Below are positions 33,960 through 45,882 of a stretch of DNA of 64,000 nucleotides, in pieces. Location of the stretch: the NCBI GenBank assembly GCA_014529385.2, contig CM043969.1, forward strand, positions 74,194,676 to 74,258,675. Direction: 5' to 3'. Position 1 is the first letter of the stretch. Each line of letters starts with the position of its first letter. Origin of the DNA: Adiantum capillus-veneris (taxonomy: Eukaryota > Streptophyta > Polypodiopsida > Polypodiales > Pteridaceae). The position numbers and the translations under genes were made by a program. The notes beneath the pieces were generated by a model. It had not been told where the DNA came from. It saw only the letters and a program-made list of their open reading frames with translations, and did no database searches.

Positions 33960-34842
33960 ATGACGCGCACCAAAAAAACCGTGAAAGAGAATCCGCCTGC
34001 CAACAAAAACACCCTCCAAGGATGTGAGAAGCGGGCATGGCTTAAAGGCACAAGAAAATGTCCGCGAACACCTGGCCATTCCAGGAACTCTTCTGGCAGT
34101 GGGCATGGTAGTAGGGCACCAGAGTCATCGAGGGCTATTGAATCTCCACATCCACAAGAACAAAAACCTAGAAAAAGAATGAAGCAACGTGCCCAGCGCT
34201 GGAGAGAAGAAGAGGCCCAAAACATAACACAACACGATAGGGAGGAGCCGTCGCGCCACCAATCACAAGTAGGACCATCCAAGACTCGAGTGGTCCATAC
34301 AGAGACTGAATCAGAGAGTGAGCCACCATGGCTGCGAGCTGATATACCACGCACACACCAGGTGCCCATTGGGGGGAAGACACTACCTCGAGTCCAGGGA
34401 TCTCTCCCCACATCACGCCAAGGGAAGAGGATGAATCAGAAGAGGCTACAGATCCATCCCCTAAGCATGTAAACAGGTGCAAGTCTAAGTTTTTCAAGAA
34501 TCCTAAACGCCGCCATCCAGCAAATGTGCAAGTGCCCCAAGACAACCGTAGCGGCGCCAAAAAATAGCAAGGGCATTCATAGAAATCCGCCACTACCAGA
34601 AGACTATAGAGCTTTTGATTTGACATGCCCCCTTTGCTCGCACAGTGAAAGAGGTGCTTCAAAGCTATGGGAATCAGTATAGAATGCAAGCAATAGTGCT
34701 AGAGGCTATTCAAGAAGCTACAGAGGCCCACATCATTTCGGTGTTGGAAGATACCAACCTATGCGCCATTCATGCAAAGTGAGTGACAATACAACCAAAA
34801 GATATGCAGCTTGCATGATTGCGACGAGACTTCAAGCATTAG
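33960..34842 (+). pseudogene. Histone H3-family pseudogene with a long N-terminal tail
   Basis: In one frame, 34567-34842 reads as an H3 histone fold: EIRHYQKTIELLI, then APFARTVKEVLQSYG, AIQEATEAHIISVLEDTNLC, AIHAK, VTIQPKDMQLA. Canonical H3 has EDTNLCAIHAKRVTIMPKD. Three TGA stops (34621, 34780, 34816) all fall at Arg positions of H3, as expected from CGA-to-TGA decay. Loop 1 has the length of ordinary H3, without the extra residues usual in CENH3. Upstream, MTRTKKTVKENP at 33960 resembles the H3 start (MARTKQT), but the tail is about 200 codons, Ser/Arg/Glu-rich, and shifts frame near 34340 and 34540. H3 packages DNA in nucleosomes; this is a divergent variant remnant. CENH3 remains possible. 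Confidence 0.8.
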
Positions 34843-34954
34843 CTGAAGTTACCACTCTTTTTGTATTGCACACCCTTATCTTTGTAATGAGATGACTTTG
34901 CAATGACAATATGATCAACAGTTGTGTCTACTGTGTCTATTATCCATGTGTGGC
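34843..34954. other. 3' flank of the H3-like pseudogene
   Basis: AT-rich, no coding frame; TTTGTAATGAGATGAC is a possible 3' UTR remnant. Confidence 0.3.
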
Positions 34955-35234
34955 CCTTGTGGCCACCCTTTTTTTTGCAATTTTAAGTTTTATTTACCCA
35001 GAGGATATAAAAAAAGTTAACATATTGTGAAACCAGGTGTCTATGCAACATTGAATTAGGTTTTTCAAATGTCCAATGTAATTGGGCCTTTTGGTGCAGG
35101 GATGTATTAGGTAGTGAAAAGAAGTGGTTTCTCTGAAGTAATGAATTGCTTTCACTTAATTTATGTTTTTTAAGTATCCTGGGGGGTAGAGAAGCCTACC
35201 AGGTGCCAAAAAAAGGGTGGCCACAAGGGCGCGC
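34955..35234. repeat. Inverted-repeat structure (possible MITE)
   Basis: The left arm GTGGCCCTTGTGGCCACCC with a T run (34955-34982) is the complement of GGGTGGCCACAAGGGC with an A run (35207-35234), about 26 bp in near-perfect match. The interior is about 225 bp and AT-rich. No target duplication could be settled, so the limits are provisional. Confidence 0.6.
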
Positions 35235-35999
35235 AAATGGCCCATCCATCAGTACTTGAAAACATCAAATAAGTCATAGTCAACAAACTATGTGTCTTCT
35301 CATTCAAGTCGACCAATAGTCTCAACACATGCATAGCCATAACCTCTTGTTTTTAATGTCTAAAGATCCAAAGGTGTTAATTTTGGATGAAATATATAGA
35401 TACATTTTGGACACTCGTACAATGAGAGGTATTTTTGTAATCCAACACGTTTCCCTTTTCGACAAATTTATAAATACATGCCTAGTTAATCTCTCTCTTC
35501 TTTTATATTCAATTCTTCTCTCAATAGAGACCTTAATAGAAGCAAAGTCTACCGCTTTTCCAAGCCAGTGCAAGGAAATGGCTGTTGTTTTAAGTCTACC
35601 ACAATTAGACTCCACATAAAGTTCACCATGACACTTGTTTGAATTAGCCTCATGGAAGGTCCACCACTTGTCCAAGCTATATGGGGCTGTATGAAGGTCT
35701 AACACACTTCTTGAGATTGGGATCTATGTATGGTTCACCTACCCATGCTAGCCTTGAAATTATAAAATGAAGGGGATAGTACGAGGTCTGAAACTCATCA
35801 ATTCAAGCTCTTAAGTCTAGGTTAGTGTTTTTTTTAAAATCTAAGGGTTCATCACTCAAAAACTATAAGATTATTCTCTACATTTAAACATTTAATTCTT
35901 GAAGATGAAAAAGATGGACTAAAAAAATACTACATAAAACAAAACCCAACATTAAGAGTATCAAATCAATAAGAATAGATGTTAACATATACAAGAAGT
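35235..35999. other. No gene supported
   Basis: A 127-codon minus-strand frame (35322-35705) is basic and carries no motif I recognise. Nothing else stands out. Confidence 0.3.
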
Positions 36000-36711
36000 T
36001 CAAAACATACGTCCTTCCATTTCCAAGTAGGCCTCCATTGACAAAGGAGGTTGGTCTTCTTGTCCTTCTTCTTCTTGCAGAGAAATATCTTCTCTGATAG
36101 TCACATCGCCAGCTAATTGCAAAGTAGGTTGTTGATCTTGAAGGCGAGCCCACTTTTCTATATTAGCATGGGCCTTAGCGAATTTGAGAAGCCTGGTTGC
36201 TAGGGTTCCTTGATCTTGCACGCTCTCAACCAAGCAAATGACATCTTTTTTTTTGTTGTAATCCTTCTTGTGCAACCAGAGAGCCATCACTGAAGAGATC
36301 TACAAGTTTGCAATCTTCAAAACAGTATGTATGAATGTAGTGCTTGATGAAAACTCTTTTTTTGGCTTCCAGATATTGCAAATCTAACATGCCTTCATTT
36401 TCTACTTGAAGCAAAGAAAAATCAATTGGCATGGGATGTTGTTCTAATCTCCTTCTCAGGTCTTCAAATGCATTACCTTGTCCCATGAAGGCATTAACCA
36501 CAAGGAATTGAATTTCTCCTTTGCAAGGTGCTAATGGAAAGTGATGCAAGGCACCACAACAATGGTAGCTCACATTATCTCCCATACTCTGGAATGCACA
36601 TTGCAATTTTGTGAGTTTAGAGAAATCTATAAATGCAAGAAGCACAAATCCAGGATCAATTGAGCCTCCAGAAATAGCCAACATCCCATCCAAAGCATTG
36701 CTAAACTTCAA
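36000..36711 (-). pseudogene. ORF with a weak resemblance to DNA methyltransferase C-terminal regions
   Basis: Two minus-strand frames overlap near 36250 by a frame shift. The first includes HHFPLAPCKGEIQFLVVNAF and, at its end, CKLVDLFSDGSLVAQEGLQQ. The second continues KKDVICLVESVQDQGTLATR. The string DLFSDGS followed by a helix and KKDVICL looks like the SAM-binding motif of N4/N6-type methyltransferases (DPFxGxGT, helix, then a strand). No catalytic DPPY-type motif was seen. A methyltransferase function is only a hypothesis. The frame lies in the same unexplained block as the transposon-type gene and the H3 remnant. Confidence 0.3.
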
Positions 36712-37800
<1,089 letters not shown>

Positions 37801-37883
37801 CAATTGATTTGCAGATGCCTCTCTTTGTCTTTCTCTCACTCATGTATCCAGACTCTCGATGAGCCAAGAACTCACTCTCTGAA

Positions 37884-38056
<173 letters not shown>

Positions 38057-38117
38057 CCTTTCTTGCACGTCTGAGCTGTGTAGAGGCTATCAACCAAGGA
38101 CTCATGAAATAACGCTT

Positions 38118-38263
<146 letters not shown>

Positions 38264-38651
38264 TTTACGTGAGCTCCTGAGACCAGCCCTTGTGTGTGTG
38301 TGAGTGTGTGTGTGTGAGAGAGAGAGGGGAGGGGGAGAGAGAGAGCACTAAGGCAGGTGGGCAATCCTTCTGTAGAGCATGGTAGTGTTAATTTTCAGCC
38401 GCTTAGCTCCGTTCCTCCTTCTTCTAGGATCCCCACTGGCAGGTACGCTCCAATGACATGGTCTCTTATGATTCTCTCCAGGCTATTCAGAATTGAAAAA
38501 AAAAACTATCCAAAATAGTCTGCGCCGGCGCGAACTGTTTGCAGTAGTTTTTTTTTAGTTTTAACAAAGAGGGAGAGATAGAGAGGGAGACGTTCCTCAA
38601 GGCATTTGCAGAGTTCAAATGTGCAAGCAAGGGAGAGTTAAGACGGGCGAG

Positions 38652-38654
<3 letters not shown>
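38264..38654. other. Spacer with short GT and GA runs; no gene
   Basis: Contains TGTGTGTGTG near 38291 and purine-rich sequence; no coding signal. Confidence 0.4.

Positions 38655-38739
<85 letters not shown>
38655..38739 (+). repeat. (GA)n tract, about 85 bp
   Basis: Uninterrupted GA run. Confidence 0.97.
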
Positions 38740-38742
<3 letters not shown>

Positions 38743-40039
38743 AGTTTCTCTATTCAAATCTAAACAAGTGATAAAATCACGAGGCACTGAGAGAATACAC
38801 TCACAAATTGTGAGTACTCCAAAGAAAAAAAGATGGACCGAGAAAAATGATTGAATTAGTTACAAACTTTTAGAGCTATGGCTCCTCTGATTAAACCTAC
38901 AAAAAAGAGGCAAACTTTGTAGAGGTTTCAAATAACAACTTTTATAAATGAAATGAGCCATTCCCACTTGACGACCTACAAGACCATGGATGAGAAAGAT
39001 GCACAAACCTAGAATACCACACAAAAGGAGAATTTGTAGACATAAGAGCATTGCATCGAAGACTTGAGGAAATGAGAATTTTGTAGATGCAGAGCTTCAT
39101 GGGAAAATTTTATGCAGGGAGAACTTGAAGAGTGAAGATGATATCAAATCCAAAGAGAGTTGAAGAGACTTGACCATGTCGCATCAAGAAGCTACAAATA
39201 TGGCACACACCAACTATTTTTTGCAATATTAGAAGGTGTGCTTCAAAAAATCTAGAAAGGTTTTGAAGCACATGGATTTTTGCTCAATGTTTGTGAGAAA
39301 GTCGCTTGGTTTTCTCTTTGCTTGAGAATATTTTCTCGCCATTTGGTAATACTCGGGTTCAAGAACTTCTCTAGTTGCTAGTTCTATTTTATTTTCAAAG
39401 GAGTCGCTCCTAGCTTCTTTGTTGGAGCATTGAGCTGGTCCCCAAATTGTTTAGTGAGTTTTTTTATTTTTAATTGTTGGTTCAAATATACCTACCTCAG
39501 ATCCCTTCTTCTTTCTTGTGTAACTAGTGTTGTCTACTCTACCTCAATTTTCAGAGTCATCATTTAGTCCTTTGGAACTTGAGCCCCCAATATTACAGTT
39601 TTCACATTACATTTTCTAGGATGCTACTGGCCTAGTATAGGTATTTCCATGAATACCATTCTTTAAATAAATTTTAAGTTTTAACCTTTGTCTTCTAGGT
39701 CACTACAATGCTAATCAAAATTAAATTGAGCTAAATAAGAATCTATTGGTTAAAGCCCTTACTAGGAGCATATGACTAGTTTCTTTGATACATATGTTCG
39801 AGGTGAGAAATTGGTATGGAAAATTTACTCAAATCAAGAAATTGGACAAAAGACACAAAAACCTTGGAAATTGACCAAAATCTAGGGGTTTTAAAGCTTT
39901 TGAGATATAATTCCAAAAATTAGTGAAAATTTGACATCTATAGAGTGCAAGCATTCAACTGGTCAAACATGGATCGCGATCCATGTATTTTCTTATCATT
40001 TGAGGCTGAAATTTGAGCACTAGATAGCTGACAACAAGT
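38740..40039. other. Target sequence left of the chromovirus; no gene seen
   Basis: Short frames only. At its right end it supplies the left copy of the GGAAC duplication. Confidence 0.4.
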
Positions 40040-40044
40040 GGAAC
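40040..40044 (+). repeat. Target-site duplication, left (GGAAC)
   Basis: Identical to 46260-46264 and directly abuts the LTR start. Confidence 0.9.
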
Positions 40045-41639
40045 TGTAACATTTAATGGCCTAAAAACTTGTGTGTAGCGGAAATTAGCATGAGCATAGT
40101 GGGCATTTCATTAGAATAGATGCCTGATGAGAATTACAAGAGTGCTTGGGTGGAAAGAGCAACAAACAGCATAACACCTAGTTAGATAGCATGAACAATA
40201 CTTTCAAAAGAGAGAGAAATTAATCTATTGACAACAGTTGAGGACCGGATTTGCATGGAGCCGCTCCCCCCTCCAAAAGGCTTTGTATTATGGTTTCTCC
40301 CATCAAGAGAGACATTGTACAATACAATTCTTTGTGTTCCTTCAAGACTAGCTAGTGCAATGAAGATGAAAGCTTCATGCACTAAGCAAAACACTTAGCA
40401 AACACAACATCAATTATCCCCAGTCTTAGACCCAAGACCTCACACACCTTCAAAGATGGTGAGAGCTAGCAGGGTATGAGAGTAGATTGAGAGGAAGAAG
40501 GAGTATCTTACGAGAAAGATGTACATCTCCTCACATAATCACTCATATTAGCATAGCTTAGCTTAGTAATTATCTTGGTAGAGGAGATGAGCATGCATTG
40601 GAGCTTGGCTCTTGGTTGGATTTGCATCCACATGCCAAGAGTGTGTCGATGTAGGCTTCTATCTCACAAGCTTGGACTAGGTGATGAGCTCTCCATTAAA
40701 GCTTGGGAAGAGATAGTCTTTTTATTGCTTCTCACATAGACTGTGTGAGTGTCTGTGTGTGTGTGTGATAATGCCTTGCAAAAATAATCCCCCTCTCTCC
40801 TTTGGGCGACCCCTCTTGCTATTTTCTCTTGCTCTACCCTCATTGGACCTCCCCAGGCCTAGCCAATGGTAATTAAGCAGTATAAGTGATAGCCTTCTGA
40901 CATGTGTCCCCCTTTCCCCTTTTGTGAGAGCTTTAGGTAATTTAATAATTCAACTAAACTCTCATTGGACCCCTTTGCCTCCTAGCCAATAGGAATCAGG
41001 CAAGCCATTGGGCTGTTGAATGCTCATTGGACCCCTTGGGAGACTGTCCAATAGTCTTCTAGAGGACTTAATTCTCATTGGTTCTTTTATTAAGTGTTTT
41101 GAAATTAATTAAACTAGATTTACTCTAGCCTAATTCTCATTGGTCCACCTCCAAGGCCATCCAATAGGAATTGGGTACACCTTGTGGGCATCTGGGCTAG
41201 GGAGCTGACATGTGTCCCTCATTCCCTTTGTGTAAAGGGAGCTTGTGTGTGTGTGTGTGTGTCTTTCTCTCTCATCCCCTACATGCAAGGCTCGCCCCCT
41301 CCTAAGTAGGGATTGTAAAGACTTTTTTGTACACACACAAAGCATCCAATTCCCCTATGGTTGACCTTTGGACACAACCTTTGAATTTTGGAACCTTAGC
41401 ATTTTGGAAGTCTTAATGGGCTGAACCTTAGGGTCTTTTTAGCCCATTGTTGTACATGGCTCTTTTGAAGATGCCCCCCCCTTTGGATCCCTATTTTCCC
41501 TCCTTTGGATCCCTAATGTGGTCGGTCTGCTAGCTTAACCAATATTCTAGCTTTTTCTCCCCTGGCACTTCCCCATATTAAGTGAACAATTTAACATGAG
41601 AAAATCATTTAAGAGAATTAGATATTGATTATTATGGCA
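40045..41639 (-). repeat. 3' LTR of the chromovirus (left)
   Basis: Starts TGTAACATTTAATGG and ends GATTATTATGGCA. It contains a short GT run near 41240 and many CTCATTGG(A/T)CC-type repeats. Confidence 0.9.
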
Positions 41640-41654
41640 TTGCCTCTCTCTTGA
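41640..41654 (-). promoter_or_regulatory. Polypurine tract of the chromovirus
   Basis: On the minus strand AAGAGAGAGGCAA directly precedes the 3' LTR, as required for plus-strand priming. Confidence 0.6.
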
Positions 41655-42055
41655 AATCATAGTCGTCCTCCGAGGGACTATGGTGTAGAGAAGATAAAGC
41701 ATATTCATGAGTCATTTTCTTAGTGGGTAGAGGATCCCTATGTTACCCTACGACATCATTCCACAATGGATGACTAGTCCATTTGGCGCTTGAGAGCCTG
41801 AGGCTTCCGCAAGCATGTCTGCACATTAGTCCTATCACTCTTCCATAGTAGAGTGACAAGCTCTACTTGGTGTTTGGGAGACGTCGTCTCCGCAAACTTG
41901 ATGTAAGCATGCATACTACTTCATTATTGTGCACAATAAAGAAAAAGAGAGTCTCATAAGACAAAAACTTTGTTTATTTTTAACATTTTGTACATTTGCT
42001 TACTCTTGGGAAGCATTGTAAGCATTGACAAGGTTTAGGTTATCCTTTAATTGTA
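41655..42055 (-). other. 3' untranslated internal sequence of the chromovirus
   Basis: Non-coding stretch between the chromodomain and the polypurine tract. Confidence 0.5.
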
Positions 42056-42328
42056 TGCCTTGCATCCATCTAGCATCTTCAAAAGGATAGTTCTTAAACT
42101 TAATAAGATATCATCGGATAGTCTTACCGCCTCTTAGTACCTTGTCTTCATGTCGCGGAGAATGGACTCGGGCTGCAGCACCTCCTCTTGGTCCTCGATC
42201 TCCGGTGGGTCTTCAATAGTTGGTTCTTGAGGTGGCTCTCCTTTGTAAGGCTTTAATGAGCCAATGATTGGGCAACTTGAGTTGATAGGCCATCTCATTG
42301 ATTGGCCTAAGCATCTGGAAGGGACCAT
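42056..42328 (-). pseudogene. Chromodomain region of the chromovirus pol
   Basis: The frame 42328-42134 reads LKPYKGEPPQEPTIEDPPEI and then ESILRDMK. The continuation, in another frame, has HEDKVLRGGKTIR, then a TGA in place of an Arg codon, then YLIKFKNYPFEDARW. This matches the chromodomain pattern (ILxxR, YLIKWKGY, E/D-A-x-W) found at the end of chromovirus integrases, where it is thought to steer integration to marked chromatin. A frame shift and a CGA-to-TGA stop break it. Confidence 0.75.
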
Positions 42329-43469
42329 AGTACCTTTTTGCTAGTTTAGCATAGTACTTTTGGTGTCCCGTAGGATTCTTTCCCGTCGTGTGCCTTAATC
42401 GAGCCTTGGGAAACTTTAATAAGACCCAATCATTTTCTTTAAAGGCTTGGGCTCTTCTGTGCTTGTCAGCAGTAGCAGTCTTTTGCCTTTGCTGTGAGAT
42501 AGAGATGGCATCCTTAATCTTTTGAAAAGATTCTTGTAGGTCTTGGCTATACTCATCTGCAGCGAAGATCTTCCCATGTACCTTAAGTAGAAAGGGAGTT
42601 TTTGATCTCCCCTCAATTACCTCGAAAGGTGCTTTTCCCGTGGAAGTATGTACAGTGTTATTGTAAGCATACTCCACTAAGGGTAAGTACTTCTCCCATT
42701 GGGATATTTGATCTACTTCCATTACATAGGCTTTTAGTAGATCGAGAATTGTTAGGTTAGCTATTTCACTTTGGCCATCCGTTTGTGGATGATAGGCCGA
42801 AGAGAAGTTTAGCCTTGTCCCTAATTTCTCAAAGAGACCCTTCCAGAAATTACTGGTCATTCTAGGATCTCTATCCGACACTATGGACATTGGCAAGCCA
42901 TGGTACTTGAAAATTTGTGAAATGAAGAGGGTTGCCATTTGATGGGCTTTGATAGTCTTTTTGACAAGTATAAAATGAGCTTGTTTACTGAACCTGTCTA
43001 TCGTCCATATTCCCGTATTCCCATGGATAGACTTAGGCAATCCAAAGATAAAATCCATGGATATGCTCTCCCATGGTGAATTAGGGATTGGCAAGGGTTG
43101 AAGCAATCCAAGTTGCTTCCCTTTATCAAATTTTGTCTTTTGGCATACCACACATTTAGAAACATACTCTTGTATGTTCACTTTCATGGTAGGCCAATAG
43201 AAATATGTTTCAATTCCCTTTAAGGTAGATTGAATCCCTCTATGCCCCGTATAAGGTGGAGCATGAGATTCATACATTACTTTCTCACGTAGTGAGTTAG
43301 TAACACATAGTCTATTGCCATAGAGAAGATAACCATCTTGTAAAGTAAATGGTTCTTCTTTCTTCCCTAATGCAAGGGATGAAATCACATCTCTAAAATC
43401 GGGATCAATAGCATACTCATCTATCATTGAAGATAGATCATGGAAACCGCATTCACTCTCGGCGGTCAT
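42213..43469 (-). CDS. Integrase of the chromovirus
   Basis: A 418-codon open frame, the longest pol piece in the window. Residues 1-50 are the RNase H-integrase spacer. The H2C2 zinc domain follows (His pair in ESHAPPYTGHRG, CVVCQKTKF), then the catalytic core with Asp in SMDFIFGLPKS, Asp in VSDRDPRMTSNFW and Glu in GQSEIANLTI. The GPY/F-type C-terminal region includes RRAQAFKENDWVLLK and LAKRYYGPFQML. Integrase would join element cDNA to the genome in the nucleus. All three catalytic acids are present, but the frame is separated from RNase H by a shift near 43468 and from the chromodomain near 42230. Confidence 0.88.
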   Translation of the reverse strand: MTAESECGFHDLSSMIDEYAIDPDFRDVISSLALGKKEEPFTLQDGYLLYGNRLCVTNSLREKVMYESHAPPYTGHRGIQSTLKGIETYFYWPTMKVNIQEYVSKCVVCQKTKFDKGKQLGLLQPLPIPNSPWESISMDFIFGLPKSIHGNTGIWTIDRFSKQAHFILVKKTIKAHQMATLFISQIFKYHGLPMSIVSDRDPRMTSNFWKGLFEKLGTRLNFSSAYHPQTDGQSEIANLTILDLLKAYVMEVDQISQWEKYLPLVEYAYNNTVHTSTGKAPFEVIEGRSKTPFLLKVHGKIFAADEYSQDLQESFQKIKDAISISQQRQKTATADKHRRAQAFKENDWVLLKFPKARLRHTTGKNPTGHQKYYAKLAKRYYGPFQMLRPINEMAYQLKLPNHWLIKALQRRATSRTNY

Positions 43470-44026
43470 CTTGAGAGTGCATCAGCTACTTGATTATGCT
43501 TGCCAGCAATGTGAGCAATATGAAAATGAAATTGCAAAAGGAAATTTTCCCACCTCGTTTGTTTGTCGGAGAGCTTGGTTTGCGTCATGAAGTACTGAAG
43601 ACTTTGGTGATCCGTTCGCAGAATGAAAGGAGTCCCCAATAAATAGTGCTTCCATGAGTCTAAGGCATGTAGAACTGCAAGGAGTTCCTTTTCATATATG
43701 CCTAGAGCTTGCTCAACAGGGTCGAGCCTTCGACTTTCATAGCCTATGGCGTGCCCTTCTTGAAGCAAAACACCTTCAAGGCAATCACCACAAGCATCGC
43801 ATTGGACCTCAAATGGTTTTGAGAGATCCGGTAGTGTAAGCACAGGTTGAGAGATAAGATTTTTGAAAGCATTGTTCTCCTTAGCAGACCATGTATACCT
43901 AACGCTTTTCTTTGTTAGGTCATGTAATGGTCCCGCAATTTGTGAGAACTTTTCTATGAAGCGTCTATAGTATGCATACATGCCTATAAAGCTTCTTAGT
44001 TCATGAAGATTCTTTGGTTTAGGCCA
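43466..44026 (-). CDS. RT C-terminal end and RNase H of the chromovirus
   Basis: The frame from 43981 reads YYRRFIEKFSQIAGPL (RT thumb/connection), FEVQCDACGDCLEGVLLQEG (first RNase H Asp), ESRRLDPVEQALGIYEKELL (Glu) and FILRTDHQSLQYFM (Asp), ending HNQVADALSR. RNase H removes the RNA strand during cDNA synthesis. The RT fingers and palm with the catalytic YxDD box are missing: upstream sequence is gag. It ends in a TGA two codons before the integrase frame. Confidence 0.85.
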   Translation of the reverse strand, partial: WPKPKNLHELRSFIGMYAYYRRFIEKFSQIAGPLHDLTKKSVRYTWSAKENNAFKNLISQPVLTLPDLSKPFEVQCDACGDCLEGVLLQEGHAIGYESRRLDPVEQALGIYEKELLAVLHALDSWKHYLLGTPFILRTDHQSLQYFMTQTKLSDKQTRWENFLLQFHFHIAHIAGKHNQVADALSR

Positions 44027-44245
44027 TCAAGGAGGCTTCCTAGGTATTCTTTCGTCATGGTGATGAGCTTGGAGAATCCCATGAGCACGGAGCTGCCGTT
44101 GCACTTCACTTTGGAGAGATGGATTGCCCATGGCTTGCCTAGAAACAAGATAGTTAACAAGCATCGGAGCATCATTAGTAGCTTGCTCATTAGCAAAATC
44201 AAAGTTATCAACATTAATTTCACTCTCTTTACTATTGCTAGCCAT
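44027..44245 (-). pseudogene. Gag N-terminal fragment joined to RT
   Basis: From ATG at 44245: MASNSKESEINVDNFDFANE, then NDAPMLVNYLVSRQAMG, and RQLRAHGILQAHHHDERIP. The frame stops at 44027, but within a few bases the other frame carries PKNLHELRSFIG, which leads into RT. It is the first 70 or so residues of gag followed directly by the tail of RT. Everything between was deleted in this copy or its parent. Confidence 0.6.
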
Positions 44246-44635
44246 TCTAACAACTTTTAGGTGTAAACTTTTTAGGTGTACTTTGGAACTTCAAGCCCTA
44301 GTTGCTACTCCTCTTTACCCCTTTAGAAAAACCACTCAAGCTACTGTACCCGTGGCTCGAATACCATTAATTGCAAGGAATAGAAGAGAGGGTCTTTCAA
44401 CACCAAAACAGCACCGGCTCCTGTCAAGCTTCTAATAGCTCAATAGTGATTAAGTTGTAGGCAAGCCCTTTAGGACCATAGCTCTCGACGGTGATGCCCC
44501 GTTAACTGCAAGAAGGCAGGCGCACTACAAGGCTGAAAATTCCCTATTCTACTTACTCACAGGCAATTAATAATACCAACCATTTATAGCTAGCTTGAGG
44601 ACCTCCCTTCTAGAGCAAGAAAAGAGAAACCTTGT
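44246..44635 (-). other. 5' leader of the chromovirus
   Basis: About 390 bp between the PBS and the gag ATG, without a long frame. Confidence 0.5.
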
Positions 44636-44647
44636 GCTCTGATACCA
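44636..44647 (-). promoter_or_regulatory. Primer-binding site of the chromovirus (initiator-Met tRNA)
   Basis: The minus strand reads TGGTATCAGAGC, the exact plant consensus, one base from the LTR. Confidence 0.92.
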
Positions 44648-44648
44648 A

Positions 44649-45846
44649 TGTAACATTTAATGGCCTAAAAACCTGTGTGTAGCGGAAATTAGCATGAACA
44701 TAGTGAGCATTTCATTAGAATAGATTCCTAATGAGAATTACAAGAGTGCTTGGGTGGAGAGAGCAACAAAAATAATAACACCTAGTTAGATAGCATGAAC
44801 AATACTTTCAAAAGAGAGAGAAATTAATCTATTGACAACAGTTGAGGACCGGATTTGCATGGAGCCGGTCCCCCCTCCAAAAGGCTTTGTATTATGGTTT
44901 CTCCCATCAAGAGAGACATTGTACAATACAATTCTTTGTGTTCCTTCAAGACTAGCTAGTGCAATGAAGATGAAAGCTTCATGCACTAAGCAAAACACTT
45001 AGCAAACACAACATCAATTATCCCCTGTCTCAGACCCAAGACCTCACACACCTTCAAAGATGGTGAGAGCTAGCAAGGTATGAGAGTAGATTGAGAGGAA
45101 GAAGGAGTATCTTACGAGAAAGATGTACATCTCCTCACATAATCACTCATATTAGCATAGCTTAGCTTAGTAATTATCTTGGTAGAGGAGATGAGCATGC
45201 ATTGGAGCTTGGCTCTTGGTTGGATTTGCATCCACATGCCAAGAGTGTGTCGATGTAGGCTTCTATCTCACAAGCTTGGACTAGGTGATGAGCTCTCCAT
45301 TAAAGCTTGGGAAGAGATAGTCTTTTTATTGCTTCTCACATAGACTGTGTGAGTGTCTGTGTGTGTGTGTGATAATGCCTTGCAAAAATAATCCCCCCCT
45401 CTCCTTTGGGCGACCCCTCTTGCTATTTTCTCTTGCTCTACCCTCATTGGACCTCCCCAGGCCTAGCCAATGGTAATTAAGCAGTATAAGTGATAGCCTT
45501 CTGACATGTGTCCCCCTTTCCCCTTTTGTGAGAGCTTTAGGTAATTTAATAATTCAACTAAACTCTCATTGGACCCCTTTGCCTCCTGGCCAATAGGAAT
45601 CAGGCAAGCCATTGGGCTGTTGAATGCTCATTGGACCGCTTGGGAGACTGTCCAATAGTCTTCTAGAGGACTTAACTCTCATTGGTTCTTTTATTAAGTG
45701 TTTTTAAATTAATTAAACTAGATTTACTCTAGCCTAATTCTCATTGGTCCACCTTCAAGGCCATCCAATAGGAATTGGGTACACCTTGTGGGCATCTGGG
45801 CTAGGGAGCTGACATGTGTCCCTCATTCCCTTTGTGTAAAGGCAGC

Positions 45847-45882
<36 letters not shown>

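Noticed and set aside
33923-34689. Minus-strand frames of 162 and 173 codons
   Set aside because: Shadows of the H3-like pseudogene on the other strand; no motif.
33960-34842. Calling it a centromeric H3 (CENH3)
   Set aside because: Loop 1 has ordinary H3 length and EDTNLCAIHAK is H3-like. The long tail alone is not enough. Left as an H3-family variant.
42134-42328. Independent small gene on the minus strand
   Set aside because: It is the chromovirus pol C terminus leading into the chromodomain, displaced by a frame shift.
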